Part shown: piece after piece, positions 31,287 to 42,299 of the stretch | How positions within the stretch are numbered: the stretch's first letter is position 1 | Layout of the letters: each line of letters begins with the position of its first letter | Assembly (NCBI GenBank): GCA_003313425.1 | Contig: NHZP01000101.1 | Coordinates: 18,610-82,609 of the forward strand | Reading direction: 5' to 3' | Origin: Pseudopyrenochaeta lycopersici | Lineage: Eukaryota > Ascomycota > Dothideomycetes > Pleosporales > Pseudopyrenochaetaceae | DNA: 64,000 nucleotides | Notes under the pieces: generated by a model | Database searches by the model: none | What the model was told of the DNA's origin: nothing | What the model saw: only the letters and a program-made list of their open reading frames with translations | Translations under genes and position numbers: made by a program

Positions 31287-32070
31287 ATGGAGTCACTACA
31301 GGGAAACAGTGAAGGTATCTTCTTTGTCTTTCCTTCCTCATTATGACTATGGAGTAGTGCATGTCTCTGGTGGTAATGCCTGTGTTTAGCGGATGCGGGC
31401 TCTGCCTATCCACCAACTCACCAACATGAACAACGGCAGGTGTTCGCAGTGCTGACGTTACTCTGTAGGAGTGGCAATGGAGTCGGGTTTTGGTTGCGGA
31501 GTGCAGCCTCCCATTATGGACTTTTGTGTAACAGTCTCCTGCGCGGAGCCAAAGTACACGGGGGGCGAGTGTTGTCGTCGCGATCCTTTTTGTATGGACC
31601 ATGGTATTGGTCAAAACACGGAGTATTACCTGGTGCGGGTGGACGCCTCTAGGCAAGTAGGAGCCGCAGTTTATGCTGATGGAGTTCGTTTGAGGGACTC
31701 GTGGAGCCTTGGTAGGCTGACAGGGTTGTCTAATGTATTGTTGAGGTATCTCTTGGGTCTGCAGGCAGAGCACTGCCGTAGCGGAGAGTGTCAGAGTTCT
31801 TCCTCGGAGTCCTCTTCTGAGTCTTCGTCGGAATGTGGTTCTCTTCCACAGTATGGGCGGCAGTCATCACACGACGAAGCTTGTGGAGATGTGTCTGCGG
31901 AGCTTCGTGGCAGCGCTGATTGTTTGGAGAGTCGTCCTGTAGTGTTCTCTCGATTTTCTGAATCGTATGGCAGCTGTGCACCTGTGACACTGTCAGGGTC
32001 TGTTGGTATTGGGACTACGTCTTCTGTAAGTTGTTCTGCTACGGAAGCCTTGAGTGGTGTAGGTACGTAG
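31287..32070 (+). CDS. Ser/Glu-rich protein, possibly two exons, distant family P relation
   Basis: One model joins 31287-31314 (MES mini-exon ending at GTATCT) to 31469-32070 through a 154-base intron ending CTGACGTTACTCTGTAG, 209 residues; alternatively translation starts at ATG 31477. The frame has CVTVSC followed by a Cys-rich stretch and a helix (GLSNVLLRYLLGLQ) placed as in family P, then a polar tail with repeated SSSES units. TKESG and WFxG are missing. No clear TATA box. Function unknown. Confidence 0.5.
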
Positions 32071-32357
32071 TATATAGAATGCGATGGTATTCTACTCATT
32101 GTATTGTTAATAGCGAGGTGTGTAGCATTTTATGTTATAGTGTGCATAATGTGAGTATTATGTCATGGGAGTAGTATCATAGGAGTAGTATGCGGATGTT
32201 TTTTGACAGTATTTTTTCGAAGAAATTTTGGCTAAGTACGACACAGTGTGGCGCAAAAAAAAGTTGTCAATTGCCCTGTGCGCGATTTAGCGTCGTTTTG
32301 GGGTACATGGTGCTCACCCAGAAGTGGGTGGGCGGGAGGTCACTGTGGCTATGCTGA

Positions 32358-32410
32358 CAAGATTTCTAGTGAGGCGCAGCCTATATATGATTCCTTTCAC
32401 TAGAAAGTTG
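32358..32410 (+). other. Origin hairpin 21
   Basis: Loop GGCGCAGCC, motif at 32382; left arm degraded to CAAGATTTCTAGTG. Gene-free stretch 32071-32790 with the GTACGACACAGTGTGGCGC cassette on the left. Confidence 0.82.
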
Positions 32411-32713
32411 TCAAGTGGTCAGGAGCCTTGCGCTTCTGATCCTAGACACTTTACACGTATGCGTTGCCTACGACTGGAGGGAGTAGCGAAGCGTTAGTCT
32501 CTTTAGAGGCTAGGGGCAATGCACGCTTAAGTAACCCGGCGCACGGACGTAGCGCGAGATCATCTGATCTCCGGGTTGCCACATTTTTGGTCTCTGACCT
32601 AATTGGCCTGTGGATGCAGGGATGCACGGAGGTGATGTAGGTGCGCGATTGGGTTGGGAGCGTTGGTTTACTTGTGCACGGACGTGTCACTGCGGCGCGG
32701 TGTCTGCGCGTTG

Positions 32714-32720
32714 TATAAAT
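32714..32720 (+). promoter_or_regulatory. TATA box of segment A gene (copy at 32.8 kb)
   Basis: TATAAAT, 77 bases before ATG 32791. Confidence 0.65.
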
Positions 32721-32790
32721 GGTGCTCGTTCCCACGGGTCTCGTGGCACCGGAGGTTCTTCTTTTCCTCACTCTTTGAGTGTGCCTTATT

Positions 32791-33673
32791 ATGGATGCAC
32801 GATGGAATGTCTGCACACTTGTTTCGAGTCAGGGAGCTGACGGACGGTGGAGCTCTATGTTTACGTCTTGTTTGCAAGGTGGGGCGTTGTACGCTGCTAC
32901 TGTCGTTGCTGCTGGGACAGCTTTACTTGGGAAGCGGAGGCGTAAGCCCGGTAGTGATCCGGGTCTCTCCAGAGTAGGTCTCTGTTTGGCGCTTGTGTAG
33001 CATGATAATGCTGACTCCTTCGTTTTTGCAGGTTCCGAAGGTACAGAAGGTCGATAAATTGCTCGAAGGGCCCGCGAAGTGGTTCCTAGAACGTCTGTCA
33101 ACTATATCCACGAAGTGGGGGTTTCTTAGATCTTGTGGGAGCGAAGAAGTCGCTTTGGTGGAGAGCTTTTTACGTGCCAAGGTGGACCTTGCAGAGTATA
33201 ACGTGGTGCGAAATTTAGAAGGCCTGTCTGCTCCCTCTGTTATGGGAAGCCTCATGTATGGAGCGGATACACTGAGATGTTATCCCTCTGTATTCACGGG
33301 GGAGTACCCGCCGTTGAGTGTCGGCGATGGTTGCGGGCCAGTGAATGCTGCCTCTATGGATATTGTGGAAACCCCGGGACTGTCCGGTTTTGGATCCGGT
33401 GGTGGTGGATGCGCTTATGTCGACCCTGCTTGGCTGGAGCCCCCGGAAGGGTTTTGTTGTTATGCTAGTAGTTTTGTACTTCCTGGCCACTCTGACAGTG
33501 TGGCTTCTGATTACGATTCCGCTGATTGGATGTCATTAGCACCAGAACCCTTTAACAGCGATGAAGGAGAGGGTGGTCTTGGTCTTGTAGAGATGGAGGA
33601 CTGGGAGCTGGGGGCTCTTACGGATGTGTTGTATGATCGTAGTGGGGATCTGTTGTTAGGGGAGTATTCGTAG
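32791..33673 (+). CDS. Segment A protein, two exons (full copy)
   Basis: Exons 32791-32973 and 33032-33673, 274 residues; the 58-base intron reads GTAGGT...CTGACTCCTTCGTTTTTGCAG and is phase 0, unlike family P. The N-terminal part has a hydrophobic segment (LYAATVVAAGTALLG) followed directly by basic KRRRK; the middle has GPAKWFLERLSTISTKWG; the rest is Gly- and acid-rich with an aromatic acidic tail. Not recognised. With three occurrences in the window it is the most repeated segment, so a key function (structural, movement or regulatory) is plausible but unproven. Confidence 0.72.
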
Positions 33674-33962
33674 GTATGGAATTATTGTAGGGTATGTCTA
33701 TTTTATGGTTGACTTATTGTGCAGTTGGTCTACCATTGTGTACGATCTGTTTTGATGGACTGGATTATGTAGAATACCTATGTTGTATTCGCAAGATTTT
33801 TCATTTTGGGTGTGAGCGCCCTTGGGATGGAACACCATCTCCAAAGAAAAAAAAAATGCATAAGTCCATTTTTGCTGTGGCTGGGGGGGCACGCCGAGTC
33901 AGGTTGGCTGTGGCTCGGGAGAGTCAGCTGTGGCGCGGATTCTGCGCGCACAGACCAGAAAT

Positions 33963-34005
33963 CAACTTTCGAGTGCTATATATGATTCCTTTCACTAGAA
34001 AGTTG
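33963..34005 (+). other. Origin hairpin 22
   Basis: Short-loop type as at hairpins 1 and 26, all following segment A; motif at 33977. Gene-free stretch 33674-34387. Confidence 0.87.
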
Positions 34006-34387
34006 TCAAGTGGTCAGGAGCCTTGCGCTCCTTACCCCTGACACTTTACACCTAAGCAGGGCCTGTGACTGGAGGGAACAGCGAAGCGGTAGGCTTTTTA
34101 AAGCCTAGGGGCCATGCACGCTTAAGTAACACGAAGCACGGACTGTGTGAGTCAGATGACGCTGGGTTACCCGTGGGTGGCACTCCTGCCCCCACTCCGT
34201 CCTCAATCAGTTGTCTGATTGGTCTATAGCTATAGACGCATGGAATGTGCATTTGGTTGCTCACTAGGGACTAGCATTTCTTGGCGAAGACAGCATGGAC
34301 ATGAATATATCACACGAACAGAGAATCTGTGTTCACGGATGTGCTTCACTTCCTCAAGGGTTTGTTTTCTTCTTGTATTACCGCGCG

Positions 34388-35170
34388 ATGGAGTCGCAAG
34401 CCGGGCAGGGCACTGGCAATGCGGAGGCTGTTTCTGCTATAAGCTTCTTGTCTCTTCTAGAAGCGTTGGAGGAAGGAAGTTTTTTCCTATTGTCTGTAGA
34501 GACAGGTGCGGAGCGGCAATGCGTGAGAGGTCACGTGCATAGTCAGTGTCTTTTTTCCCACTCGTCTTCTAAAACTGACGGAGTAGCAGCGCTAGTGGAA
34601 CGCGGGATGTCTCTCACAATCTTCTTGGATTTGTCGGGGAGACAATCTTGGTGGGTAACTAAAGAAAGTGGACGACTCTCTCAACAGTGTGTGGAGCAAC
34701 AGCATATATTTTGTCTAAAAGATTATAAGGAACTTAGTGCCGAAGGTGGGACCCGGCAGTCGCTCCTGGTCCTCAAGGTGGATGCACTCCACCCGGATGG
34801 GGTGGTCGAGAGCCAGGTTGCTTTTGCGCAGCTCTCGGTAGAGGCACTCGATGTGGTCGTGGAACGCATAGTACCCCTTCTCATCCTACCAGAAGGGCAG
34901 AGGGCGGATACTTTTATGACGTCTTCTATATTGTTGTACTCGTTGGACAATGGGTGGTACAGTACGTGTGTCGATTGCGCATGTACGGCGCGTAGAAAGT
35001 GTGAGCCTTGTGCGTATGTACAATTTTTTAAGGCTAGGTTTGTTCGAGTAGATGAATTTTCCGGGGTACGGCCATGTAGAGAGTCGTATTGGTTTACTGG
35101 GATCAGTGACGCTGTGGGAGCAGTACTACCATCGGGAAGGAACTGGTTGAGTTGCACTCGTTTTTGGTAA
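34388..35170 (+). CDS. Family P protein with an in-frame intron, copy 1
   Basis: Exons 34388-34541 and 34590-35170 give 244 residues. The putative 48-base intron (GTCAGT...CTGACGGAGTAGCAG) is a multiple of three without a stop, so the unspliced message would also be translated, with 16 extra residues (SQCLFSHSSSK...). Motifs: GRQSWWVTKESG, CACTARRKCEPC (CxC-x5-CxxC), WFTGISDAVG. The promoter has only a weak AATATATC near 34313. Its C-terminus matches that of the gene at 1211. Function unknown. Confidence 0.83.
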   Translation: MESQAGQGTGNAEAVSAISFLSLLEALEEGSFFLLSVETGAERQCVRGHVHSQCLFSHSSSKTDGVAALVERGMSLTIFLDLSGRQSWWVTKESGRLSQQCVEQQHIFCLKDYKELSAEGGTRQSLLVLKVDALHPDGVVESQVAFAQLSVEALDVVVERIVPLLILPEGQRADTFMTSSILLYSLDNGWYSTCVDCACTARRKCEPCAYVQFFKARFVRVDEFSGVRPCRESYWFTGISDAVGAVLPSGRNWLSCTRFW

Positions 35171-35519
35171 GAATATCGTGATGGTAAGAGTACGTAGTCC
35201 CTGTGTCCATGTAATGGTAATAATATATCTCAGTAGGATACAAAAAGTATCAAGTCCATATGGTATGTTATAGTAAAGTATATTATGGTAAGTGTATTTA
35301 CTTTTTTACATATAGTTGCTAACATGGTAATGGTAGGGTGATGAGAACAAAAAAATGAACAATGGTAGTGCGGAGCTTCATTAGTAAGGGTGTGGGCGCC
35401 CTTGGGATGGAGCACCATCTCCAAAGAAAAAAAAAATGCGTAAGTCCATTTTCCGTGTGGCTGGAGGGCACGCCGAGTCAGCAGGAGATGTGGCACATGG
35501 GGGGGCACGGGCCCCGACT

Positions 35520-35573
35520 CAACTTTCTAGTGTGGCGTTTTGCCTATATATGATTCCTTTCACTAGAAAGTTG
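35520..35573 (+). other. Origin hairpin 23
   Basis: Perfect stem, GGCGTTTTGCC, motif at 35545, between the tandem copies. Gene-free stretch 35171-35955. Confidence 0.88.
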
Positions 35574-35955
35574 TCAAGTGGTCAGGAGCCTTGCGCTCCT
35601 TACCCCTGACACTTTACACCTAAGCAGGGCCTGTGACTGGAGGGAACAGCGAAGCGGTAGGCTTTTTAAAGCCTAGGGGCCATGCACGCTTAAGTAACAC
35701 GAAGCACGGACTGTGTGAGTCAGATGACGCTGGGTTACCCGTGGGTGGCACTCCTGCCCCCACTCCGTCCTCAATCAGTTGTCTGATTGGTCTATAGCTA
35801 TAGACGCATGGAATGTGCATTTGGTTGCTCACTAGGGACTAGCATTTCTTGGCGAAGACAGCATGGACATGAATATATCACACGAACAGAGAATCTGTGT
35901 TCACGGATGTGCTTCACTTCCTCAAGGGTTTGTTTTCTTCTTGTATTACCGCGCG

Positions 35956-36738
35956 ATGGAGTCGCAAGCCGGGCAGGGCACTGGCAATGCGGAGGCTGTT
36001 TCTGCTATAAGCTTCTTGTCTCTTCTAGAAGCGTTGGAGGAAGGAAGTTTTTTCCTATTGTCTGTAGAGACAGGTGCGGAGCGGCAATGCGTGAGAGGTC
36101 ACGTGCATAGTCAGTGTCTTTTTTCCCACTCGTCTTCTAAAACTGACGGAGTAGCAGCGCTAGTGGAACGCGGGATGTCTCTCACAATCTTCTTGGATTT
36201 GTCGGGGAGACAATCTTGGTGGGTAACTAAAGAAAGTGGACGACTCTCTCAACAGTGTGTGGAGCAACAGCATATATTTTGTCTAAAAGATTATAAGGAA
36301 CTTAGTGCCGAAGGTGGGACCCGGCAGTCGCTCCTGGTCCTCAAGGTGGATGCACTCCACCCGGATGGGGTGGTCGAGAGCCAGGTTGCTTTTGCGCAGC
36401 TCTCGGTAGAGGCACTCGATGTGGTCGTGGAACGCATAGTACCCCTTCTCATCCTACCAGAAGGGCAGAGGGCGGATACTTTTATGACGTCTTCTATATT
36501 GTTGTACTCGTTGGACAATGGGTGGTACAGTACGTGTGTCGATTGCGCATGTACGGCGCGTAGAAAGTGTGAGCCTTGTGCGTATGTACAATTTTTTAAG
36601 GCTAGGTTTGTTCGAGTAGATGAATTTTCCGGGGTACGGCCATGTAGAGAGTCGTATTGGTTTACTGGGATCAGTGACGCTGTGGGAGCAGTACTACCAT
36701 CGGGAAGGAACTGGTTGAGTTGCACTCGTTTTTGGTAA
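35956..36738 (+). CDS. Family P protein with an in-frame intron, copy 2
   Basis: Exact tandem copy of the gene at 34388 (exons 35956-36109 and 36158-36738). Same 244-residue product and in-frame 48-base intron; no differences were seen in the translation. Confidence 0.83.
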   Translation: MESQAGQGTGNAEAVSAISFLSLLEALEEGSFFLLSVETGAERQCVRGHVHSQCLFSHSSSKTDGVAALVERGMSLTIFLDLSGRQSWWVTKESGRLSQQCVEQQHIFCLKDYKELSAEGGTRQSLLVLKVDALHPDGVVESQVAFAQLSVEALDVVVERIVPLLILPEGQRADTFMTSSILLYSLDNGWYSTCVDCACTARRKCEPCAYVQFFKARFVRVDEFSGVRPCRESYWFTGISDAVGAVLPSGRNWLSCTRFW

Positions 36739-37087
36739 GAATATCGTGATGGTAAGAGTACGTAGTCCCTGTGTCCATGTAATGGTAATAATATATCTCA
36801 GTAGGATACAAAAAGTATCAAGTCCATATGGTATGTTATAGTAAAGTATATTATGGTAAGTGTATTTACTTTTTTACATATAGTTGCTAACATGGTAATG
36901 GTAGGGTGATGAGAACAAAAAAATGAACAATGGTAGTGCGGAGCTTCATTAGTAAGGGTGTGGGCGCCCTTGGGATGGAGCACCATCTCCAAAGAAAAAA
37001 AAAATGCGTAAGTCCATTTTCCGTGTGGCTGGAGGGCACGCCGAGTCAGCAGGAGATGTGGCACATGGGGGGGCACGGGCCCCGACT

Positions 37088-37141
37088 CAACTTTCTAGTG
37101 TGGCGTTTTGCCTATATATGATTCCTTTCACTAGAAAGTTG
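37088..37141 (+). other. Origin hairpin 24
   Basis: Perfect stem, motif at 37113, but the right side continues GAGCAAGTGGTCGGCAGCC instead of TCAAGTGGTC; the matching 3' side is CCCTTGCAACTT, so the change is compensated. Gene-free stretch 36739-37495. Confidence 0.87.
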
Positions 37142-37422
37142 AGCAAGTGGTCGGCAGCCTTGCGCTGCCAGCCCTTGCAACTTTACAATTAAGCAGGGCC
37201 GACGAGTGGAACGAGTAGCGAAGCGTTAAACTAGAATTAGTTTAGGGGCGCTGCACTTAGTAAGCAACGCAACGCACGGACGTAGCGTGAGATCATCTGA
37301 TCTGTGGGTTGCCCACTCTTTTTCAATCAATCATTTGATTGGTCTATGGCGATAGACACGGGGTATCGGCACCCCGGTGCTTACTAGGGACTAGGTTCTC
37401 TTGGCGGTGCCATGGATAGAGG

Positions 37423-37429
37423 TATATAA
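37423..37429 (+). promoter_or_regulatory. TATA box of the family P gene at 37496
   Basis: TATATAA followed by ACAGGGGAGCTGT. Confidence 0.7.
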
Positions 37430-37495
37430 TAACCACAGGGGAGCTGTGTGCACGGAGTGTTCTACTTTGTGTAGTTTCATCTTTTCTACACTGCG

Positions 37496-38289
37496 ATGGC
37501 ATCGCACACTGGGCAAGAGGCTGAGGCGGGTTTCGCTGGCACCCGTGTTCTCCCATCGACGATAGATGGGTTGCAGGAAGGAAGCGCTTCCGCATTGTCC
37601 GTAGGGACACAAGCAGAGTTTAACGTAGTGAGGGATCACGTGCCTGGTAAGTGTCTCTTTATCTCGTTAGAGAGGTAAGTAGTTAGTAGGGGAGCCTATC
37701 TGACATGCGTACAGTGTTCATGGGACGCGGTATTTCTCTCACGTTTAGTGTGGAGTTGTCGGGGAGACAATCATGTTGGATTACCAAAGAGAGTGGGCAG
37801 CCCCCTCGGCAGTGTGTGGAGCAACGACACAGAGCATGTCTGAAGTTCCATGAAGATCTCTGTTACGAGGGGGGCACCCGGCAGTCGCTCCTGGTCCTCA
37901 AGGTAGATGCACTCCAGGATGGGGTGGAGCGGAGCCAGGTTGTGTTTGCGGAGCTCTCAGTAGAGACATTCGATGTGCTTACACGGCGCATTCTACCTCT
38001 TATCACAACGTCAGAAGGCCAGAGGGCGGAGGCTTCTGTTGTTGACGAAGTGTTTTACGCGTTAGACGAAGGGGTTTTTAATACGCGGGTGGACTGCGCG
38101 TGTTTACTATATAAGAGGTGTGAGCCTTGCGCGTCGGTACGTTCCCAGTCACGGAGGTTTATTCGTTTAGCTCGATTTTACGGCGTATGGCAGCGGTCAA
38201 AGCTTTATTGGTTTATTGGGTTCAGCGATGCGGTAGGGACTATACAGCCGGAAGGCGAGGACTGGTTAACCTGCCGGCGTTCCTGCTGA
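37496..38289 (+). CDS. Family P protein, two exons
   Basis: Exons 37496-37646 and 37715-38289, 241 residues; 68-base intron GTAAGT...CTGACATGCGTACAG. The start is the MAS variant: ATG sits in TGCGATGGCATCGCA, a hairpin whose stem has changed on both sides relative to the MES paralogues. Exon 2: GRQSCWITKESG, CACLLYKRCEPC (CxC-x5-CxxC), WFIGFSDAVG. Function unknown. Confidence 0.84.
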
Positions 38290-38666
38290 GCTGGTTGTAG
38301 TAGGTTTTTCTACTCTTTATTAATGTATATGGGGTATACTAAGGTAGTAGTAGTAGTTGTCTACGATACGATTACGATGCGTTACATTTTGCGTATCAGC
38401 TTAGTTTAGTTTAGTACGTTATTATAACAGTACGTTGATACACTCAATTTTATCTTTATTTCGGTAGTTACTGATTTTGTAATGGTAAAGTCGTTATGAC
38501 AATGAGAAGTCGTTGTGGGGCGGAGCTCCGTCATGAAGGGTGGCTACGCTTACGATGGAACATGGAATTTTCCAAAAAAAAAATGGCTAAGTCCAATTTT
38601 GTTGTGGCTGGAGGGCCATGCAGAGTCACCTGGGGGTGTGGCGCGGAGAGCGCACAGGCCAGAACT

Positions 38667-38719
38667 CAACTTTTCTAGTGTGGCGCAGCCTATATATGAT
38701 TCCTTTCACTAGAAAGTTG
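38667..38719 (+). other. Origin hairpin 25
   Basis: Loop GGCGCAGCC, motif at 38691. Gene-free stretch 38290-39099. Confidence 0.87.
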
Positions 38720-39022
38720 TCAAGTGGTCAGGAGCCTTGCGCTTCTGATCCTAGACACTTTACACGTATGCGTTGCCTACGACTGGAGGGAGTAGCGAAG
38801 CGTTAGTCTCTTTAGAGGCTAGGGGCAATGCACGCTTAAGTAACCCGGCGCACGGACGTAGCGCGAGATCATCTGATCTCCGGGTTGCCACATTTTTGGT
38901 CTCTGACCTAATTGGCCTGTGGATGCAGGGATGCACGGAGGTGATGTAGGTGCGCGATTGGGTTGGGAGCGTTGGTTTACTTGTGCACGGACGTGTCACT
39001 GCGGCGCGGTGTCTGCGCGTTG

Positions 39023-39029
39023 TATAAAT
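39023..39029 (+). promoter_or_regulatory. TATA box of segment A gene (copy at 39.1 kb)
   Basis: Duplicate of the element at 32714. Confidence 0.65.
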
Positions 39030-39099
39030 GGTGCTCGTTCCCACGGGTCTCGTGGCACCGGAGGTTCTTCTTTTCCTCACTCTTTGAGTGTGCCTTATT

Positions 39100-39982
39100 A
39101 TGGATGCACGATGGAATGTCTGCACACTTGTTTCGAGTCAGGGAGCTGACGGACGGTGGAGCTCTATGTTTACGTCTTGTTTGCAAGGTGGGGCGTTGTA
39201 CGCTGCTACTGTCGTTGCTGCTGGGACAGCTTTACTTGGGAAGCGGAGGCGTAAGCCCGGTAGTGATCCGGGTCTCTCCAGAGTAGGTCTCTGTTTGGCG
39301 CTTGTGTAGCATGATAATGCTGACTCCTTCGTTTTTGCAGGTTCCGAAGGTACAGAAGGTCGATAAATTGCTCGAAGGGCCCGCGAAGTGGTTCCTAGAA
39401 CGTCTGTCAACTATATCCACGAAGTGGGGGTTTCTTAGATCTTGTGGGAGCGAAGAAGTCGCTTTGGTGGAGAGCTTTTTACGTGCCAAGGTGGACCTTG
39501 CAGAGTATAACGTGGTGCGAAATTTAGAAGGCCTGTCTGCTCCCTCTGTTATGGGAAGCCTCATGTATGGAGCGGATACACTGAGATGTTATCCCTCTGT
39601 ATTCACGGGGGAGTACCCGCCGTTGAGTGTCGGCGATGGTTGCGGGCCAGTGAATGCTGCCTCTATGGATATTGTGGAAACCCCGGGACTGTCCGGTTTT
39701 GGATCCGGTGGTGGTGGATGCGCTTATGTCGACCCTGCTTGGCTGGAGCCCCCGGAAGGGTTTTGTTGTTATGCTAGTAGTTTTGTACTTCCTGGCCACT
39801 CTGACAGTGTGGCTTCTGATTACGATTCCGCTGATTGGATGTCATTAGCACCAGAACCCTTTAACAGCGATGAAGGAGAGGGTGGTCTTGGTCTTGTAGA
39901 GATGGAGGACTGGGAGCTGGGGGCTCTTACGGATGTGTTGTATGATCGTAGTGGGGATCTGTTGTTAGGGGAGTATTCGTAG
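39100..39982 (+). CDS. Segment A protein, two exons (second full copy)
   Basis: Same gene as at 32791, offset by 6309 bases: exons 39100-39282 and 39341-39982, 274 residues. Apparently identical. Here it is followed by the Rep module, whereas the copy at 32791 is followed by a family P module, so segment order is not fixed. Confidence 0.72.
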
Positions 39983-40271
39983 GTATGGAATTATTGTAGG
40001 GTATGTCTATTTTATGGTTGACTTATTGTGCAGTTGGTCTACCATTGTGTACGATCTGTTTTGATGGACTGGATTATGTAGAATACCTATGTTGTATTCG
40101 CAAGATTTTTCATTTTGGGTGTGAGCGCCCTTGGGATGGAACACCATCTCCAAAGAAAAAAAAAATGCATAAGTCCATTTTTGCTGTGGCTGGGGGGGCA
40201 CGCCGAGTCAGGTTGGCTGTGGCTCGGGAGAGTCAGCTGTGGCGCGGATTCTGCGCGCACAGACCAGAAAT

Positions 40272-40314
40272 CAACTTTCGAGTGCTATATATGATTCCTT
40301 TCACTAGAAAGTTG
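40272..40314 (+). other. Origin hairpin 26, before Rep copy 2
   Basis: Short-loop type from segment A on the left, motif at 40286, Rep leader on the right. Gene-free stretch 39983-40586. Confidence 0.87.
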
Positions 40315-40533
40315 TCAAGTGGTCAGGAGCCTTGTGCTCGGGACCACGACGGCTTTACATCTAAGCAGGGCCTCGAGTGGAACGAGAAGCGAAGCGTTAA
40401 ACCACCTGGGGTTTAGGGCCTCTGCCCCCTGTAAGCGCTAGCCTTTTTGTCACGTGGAGGCGGGAACACATGGAGTGGGCAGTATGTCTCTTTCTACGGA
40501 GTAGTGTATCTTGGCGGAGCTTGAGGTAGGTAG

Positions 40534-40542
40534 TATTTATAT
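40534..40542 (+). promoter_or_regulatory. TATA-like box of Rep (copy 2)
   Basis: TATTTATAT, as at 4225. Confidence 0.55.
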
Positions 40543-40586
40543 GCGCGCTCTGGCCGATATGTAGCGCGCTATCGTGGAGCGATATT

Positions 40587-41765
40587 ATGGCGGAGCCTAC
40601 AGTAGAGACGTGCGATATTTCTACGGTGGGACCGTCGTCCAGGCGGACATCTTTTGCGTCTTTGTTTTCGTGTAGTACGCAAGGAAGTGCGTCGAGCGTA
40701 GTCGATGACCTCCCGGATGGGTGTGGGGAAAGGGAAGCTTTCGCGTTGAGGGTCAACGTTGTTCTTGTAACGTGGTCACAGAGTCGTCTGGAGGACGCGT
40801 CCGAATTTTACAATCTTCTTCAGGAGCGGATGCCTCCTGGTACGGAGATTTACGGTTGTCAAGAGCGCCATGAGGATGGGAAGCCTCATTATCACGCAGT
40901 GTTTCGGTTCACGCGTCGGACGAATTGGGTGGATGCACACCAACATTTTCGAATTTATCTGTCTGATGGCACAGTGGATACAGAGGCTATTCGGTTCTCG
41001 GTGCCTCGCCCGTATCAGCGGGAGTCTGATTTTTTGGAAAACACACAGAATTACTGTTTTAAGTATGATGATTCGGTGTTTTTTGGGACGAGGATCGAGT
41101 CACTCAGTAGTTCTGAGTCTCGGAAGCGCAAGTTCGCTGAGGTGCTGGTGGAACCTGATTACATTAAAGCGAAACGGATGTTGATGGAACTGGATCCTAT
41201 GGGATTTATCAAGTTTTATAACGCGTACTCGTCCTATCTGGCTAACGAGAAGAAAGGCACGCCTGGACGAGGGTGGGTAGACTCTGGGGAACCCCTGAAG
41301 CAATGGCGTGTCCCGGTCGCCATGGAGGATTGGCGGAAAAGTTACATTGGGGGGTCATATAAGGGTAGACCTGTCCCCCTCATTCTTGTTGGTCCATCGA
41401 GGCTAGGAAAGACAGAATGGGCTTTGCGTGCAGGGCCCAAGCCCATGGCCATGTCCAATCAGTGGAACCTTGGTAATTATGACCAGGATGCGTCGCATCT
41501 CGTGTTAAACGACATCGATTTCAGCAATTTTGGGTCTGGTAAGTACCGGTATTGGCGAGAAATACTTGGTGGGCAGGCTTGTATTGATGCGCACGATCGG
41601 TATACGAAAACACGGAATTTGAGTTGGGGATTTCCAGTCATTGTAACGTGCAATGCAGATAATGACCCTCGGAAAGTTCCTGACATTGCGGCGTATCTGA
41701 AGCATGCGCCTTGTGTTGTGGTTGAGTTGGCGGATCTACTGTATGTAGATGACGATCTAGCGTAG
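40587..41765 (+). CDS. rep: Rep: rolling-circle replication initiator, copy 2
   Basis: 392 residues, same translation as the gene at 4278, with intact HUH (HYH at 101-103, Tyr156) and SF3 helicase motifs (GPSRLGKT at 269-276, LNDID, CNAD). Both its neighbours differ from those of copy 1: segment A upstream and the F-box module downstream. Two intact copies argue against old, decaying integration. Confidence 0.97.
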   Translation: MAEPTVETCDISTVGPSSRRTSFASLFSCSTQGSASSVVDDLPDGCGEREAFALRVNVVLVTWSQSRLEDASEFYNLLQERMPPGTEIYGCQERHEDGKPHYHAVFRFTRRTNWVDAHQHFRIYLSDGTVDTEAIRFSVPRPYQRESDFLENTQNYCFKYDDSVFFGTRIESLSSSESRKRKFAEVLVEPDYIKAKRMLMELDPMGFIKFYNAYSSYLANEKKGTPGRGWVDSGEPLKQWRVPVAMEDWRKSYIGGSYKGRPVPLILVGPSRLGKTEWALRAGPKPMAMSNQWNLGNYDQDASHLVLNDIDFSNFGSGKYRYWREILGGQACIDAHDRYTKTRNLSWGFPVIVTCNADNDPRKVPDIAAYLKHAPCVVVELADLLYVDDDLA

Positions 41766-41834
41766 ATAGATAGAATGAAAAATGGCTATGTCCATTTTCG
41801 TGGTGGCGGTGCGGGTCGCGCACAGGCCAGAACT

Positions 41835-41887
41835 CAACTTTTCTAGTGTGGCGCAGCCTATATATGATTCCTTTCACTAGAAAGTTG
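41835..41887 (+). other. Origin hairpin 27
   Basis: Same left side as hairpin 4, but here the right side is a normal module start; motif at 41859. Gene-free stretch 41766-42299. Confidence 0.88.
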
Positions 41888-42186
41888 TCAAGTGGTCACC
41901 AGCCTTGCGCTGGTTACCCTTGCCACTTTACATCGTATGCGTTGCCACGAGTGGAGCGAGTAGCGAAGCGGTAAACTACTCGTAGTTTAGGGCAAAAGCC
42001 CCTGTAAGTAAGCCAGAGCACGGACGGTGCGGGTCGTTTGACGCTGGGTTACACGTGGGAGGCACCCTTGCCCCCACTACTCTCTCAATCGATTCTTTGA
42101 TTGGTGTATGGACATAGACACAGGGACTAGGCACTCTGTTGCGCACTAGGGACTAGGTTCTCTTGGCGGCGCGCAAGACAGAGAGG

Positions 42187-42196
42187 TATATATAAG
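42187..42196 (+). promoter_or_regulatory. TATA box of the F-box gene
   Basis: TATATATAAG followed by ACAGAGAATCTGT. Confidence 0.7.
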
Positions 42197-42299
42197 AGCA
42201 ACAGAGAATCTGTTGGCATGGAGTGGTTTGGAGGGAGTTCCTCCACTACGTAGGACGTAGCTGGCAGTGCCTTTTATTTACATCCGTTACGTGTGCAGG

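Larger units (their letters stand above)
33977..37113 (+). repeat. Tandem duplication of a family P module
   Basis: Two consecutive copies of a 1568-base module, apparently identical including leader, intron and 3' hairpins. Confidence 0.93.
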
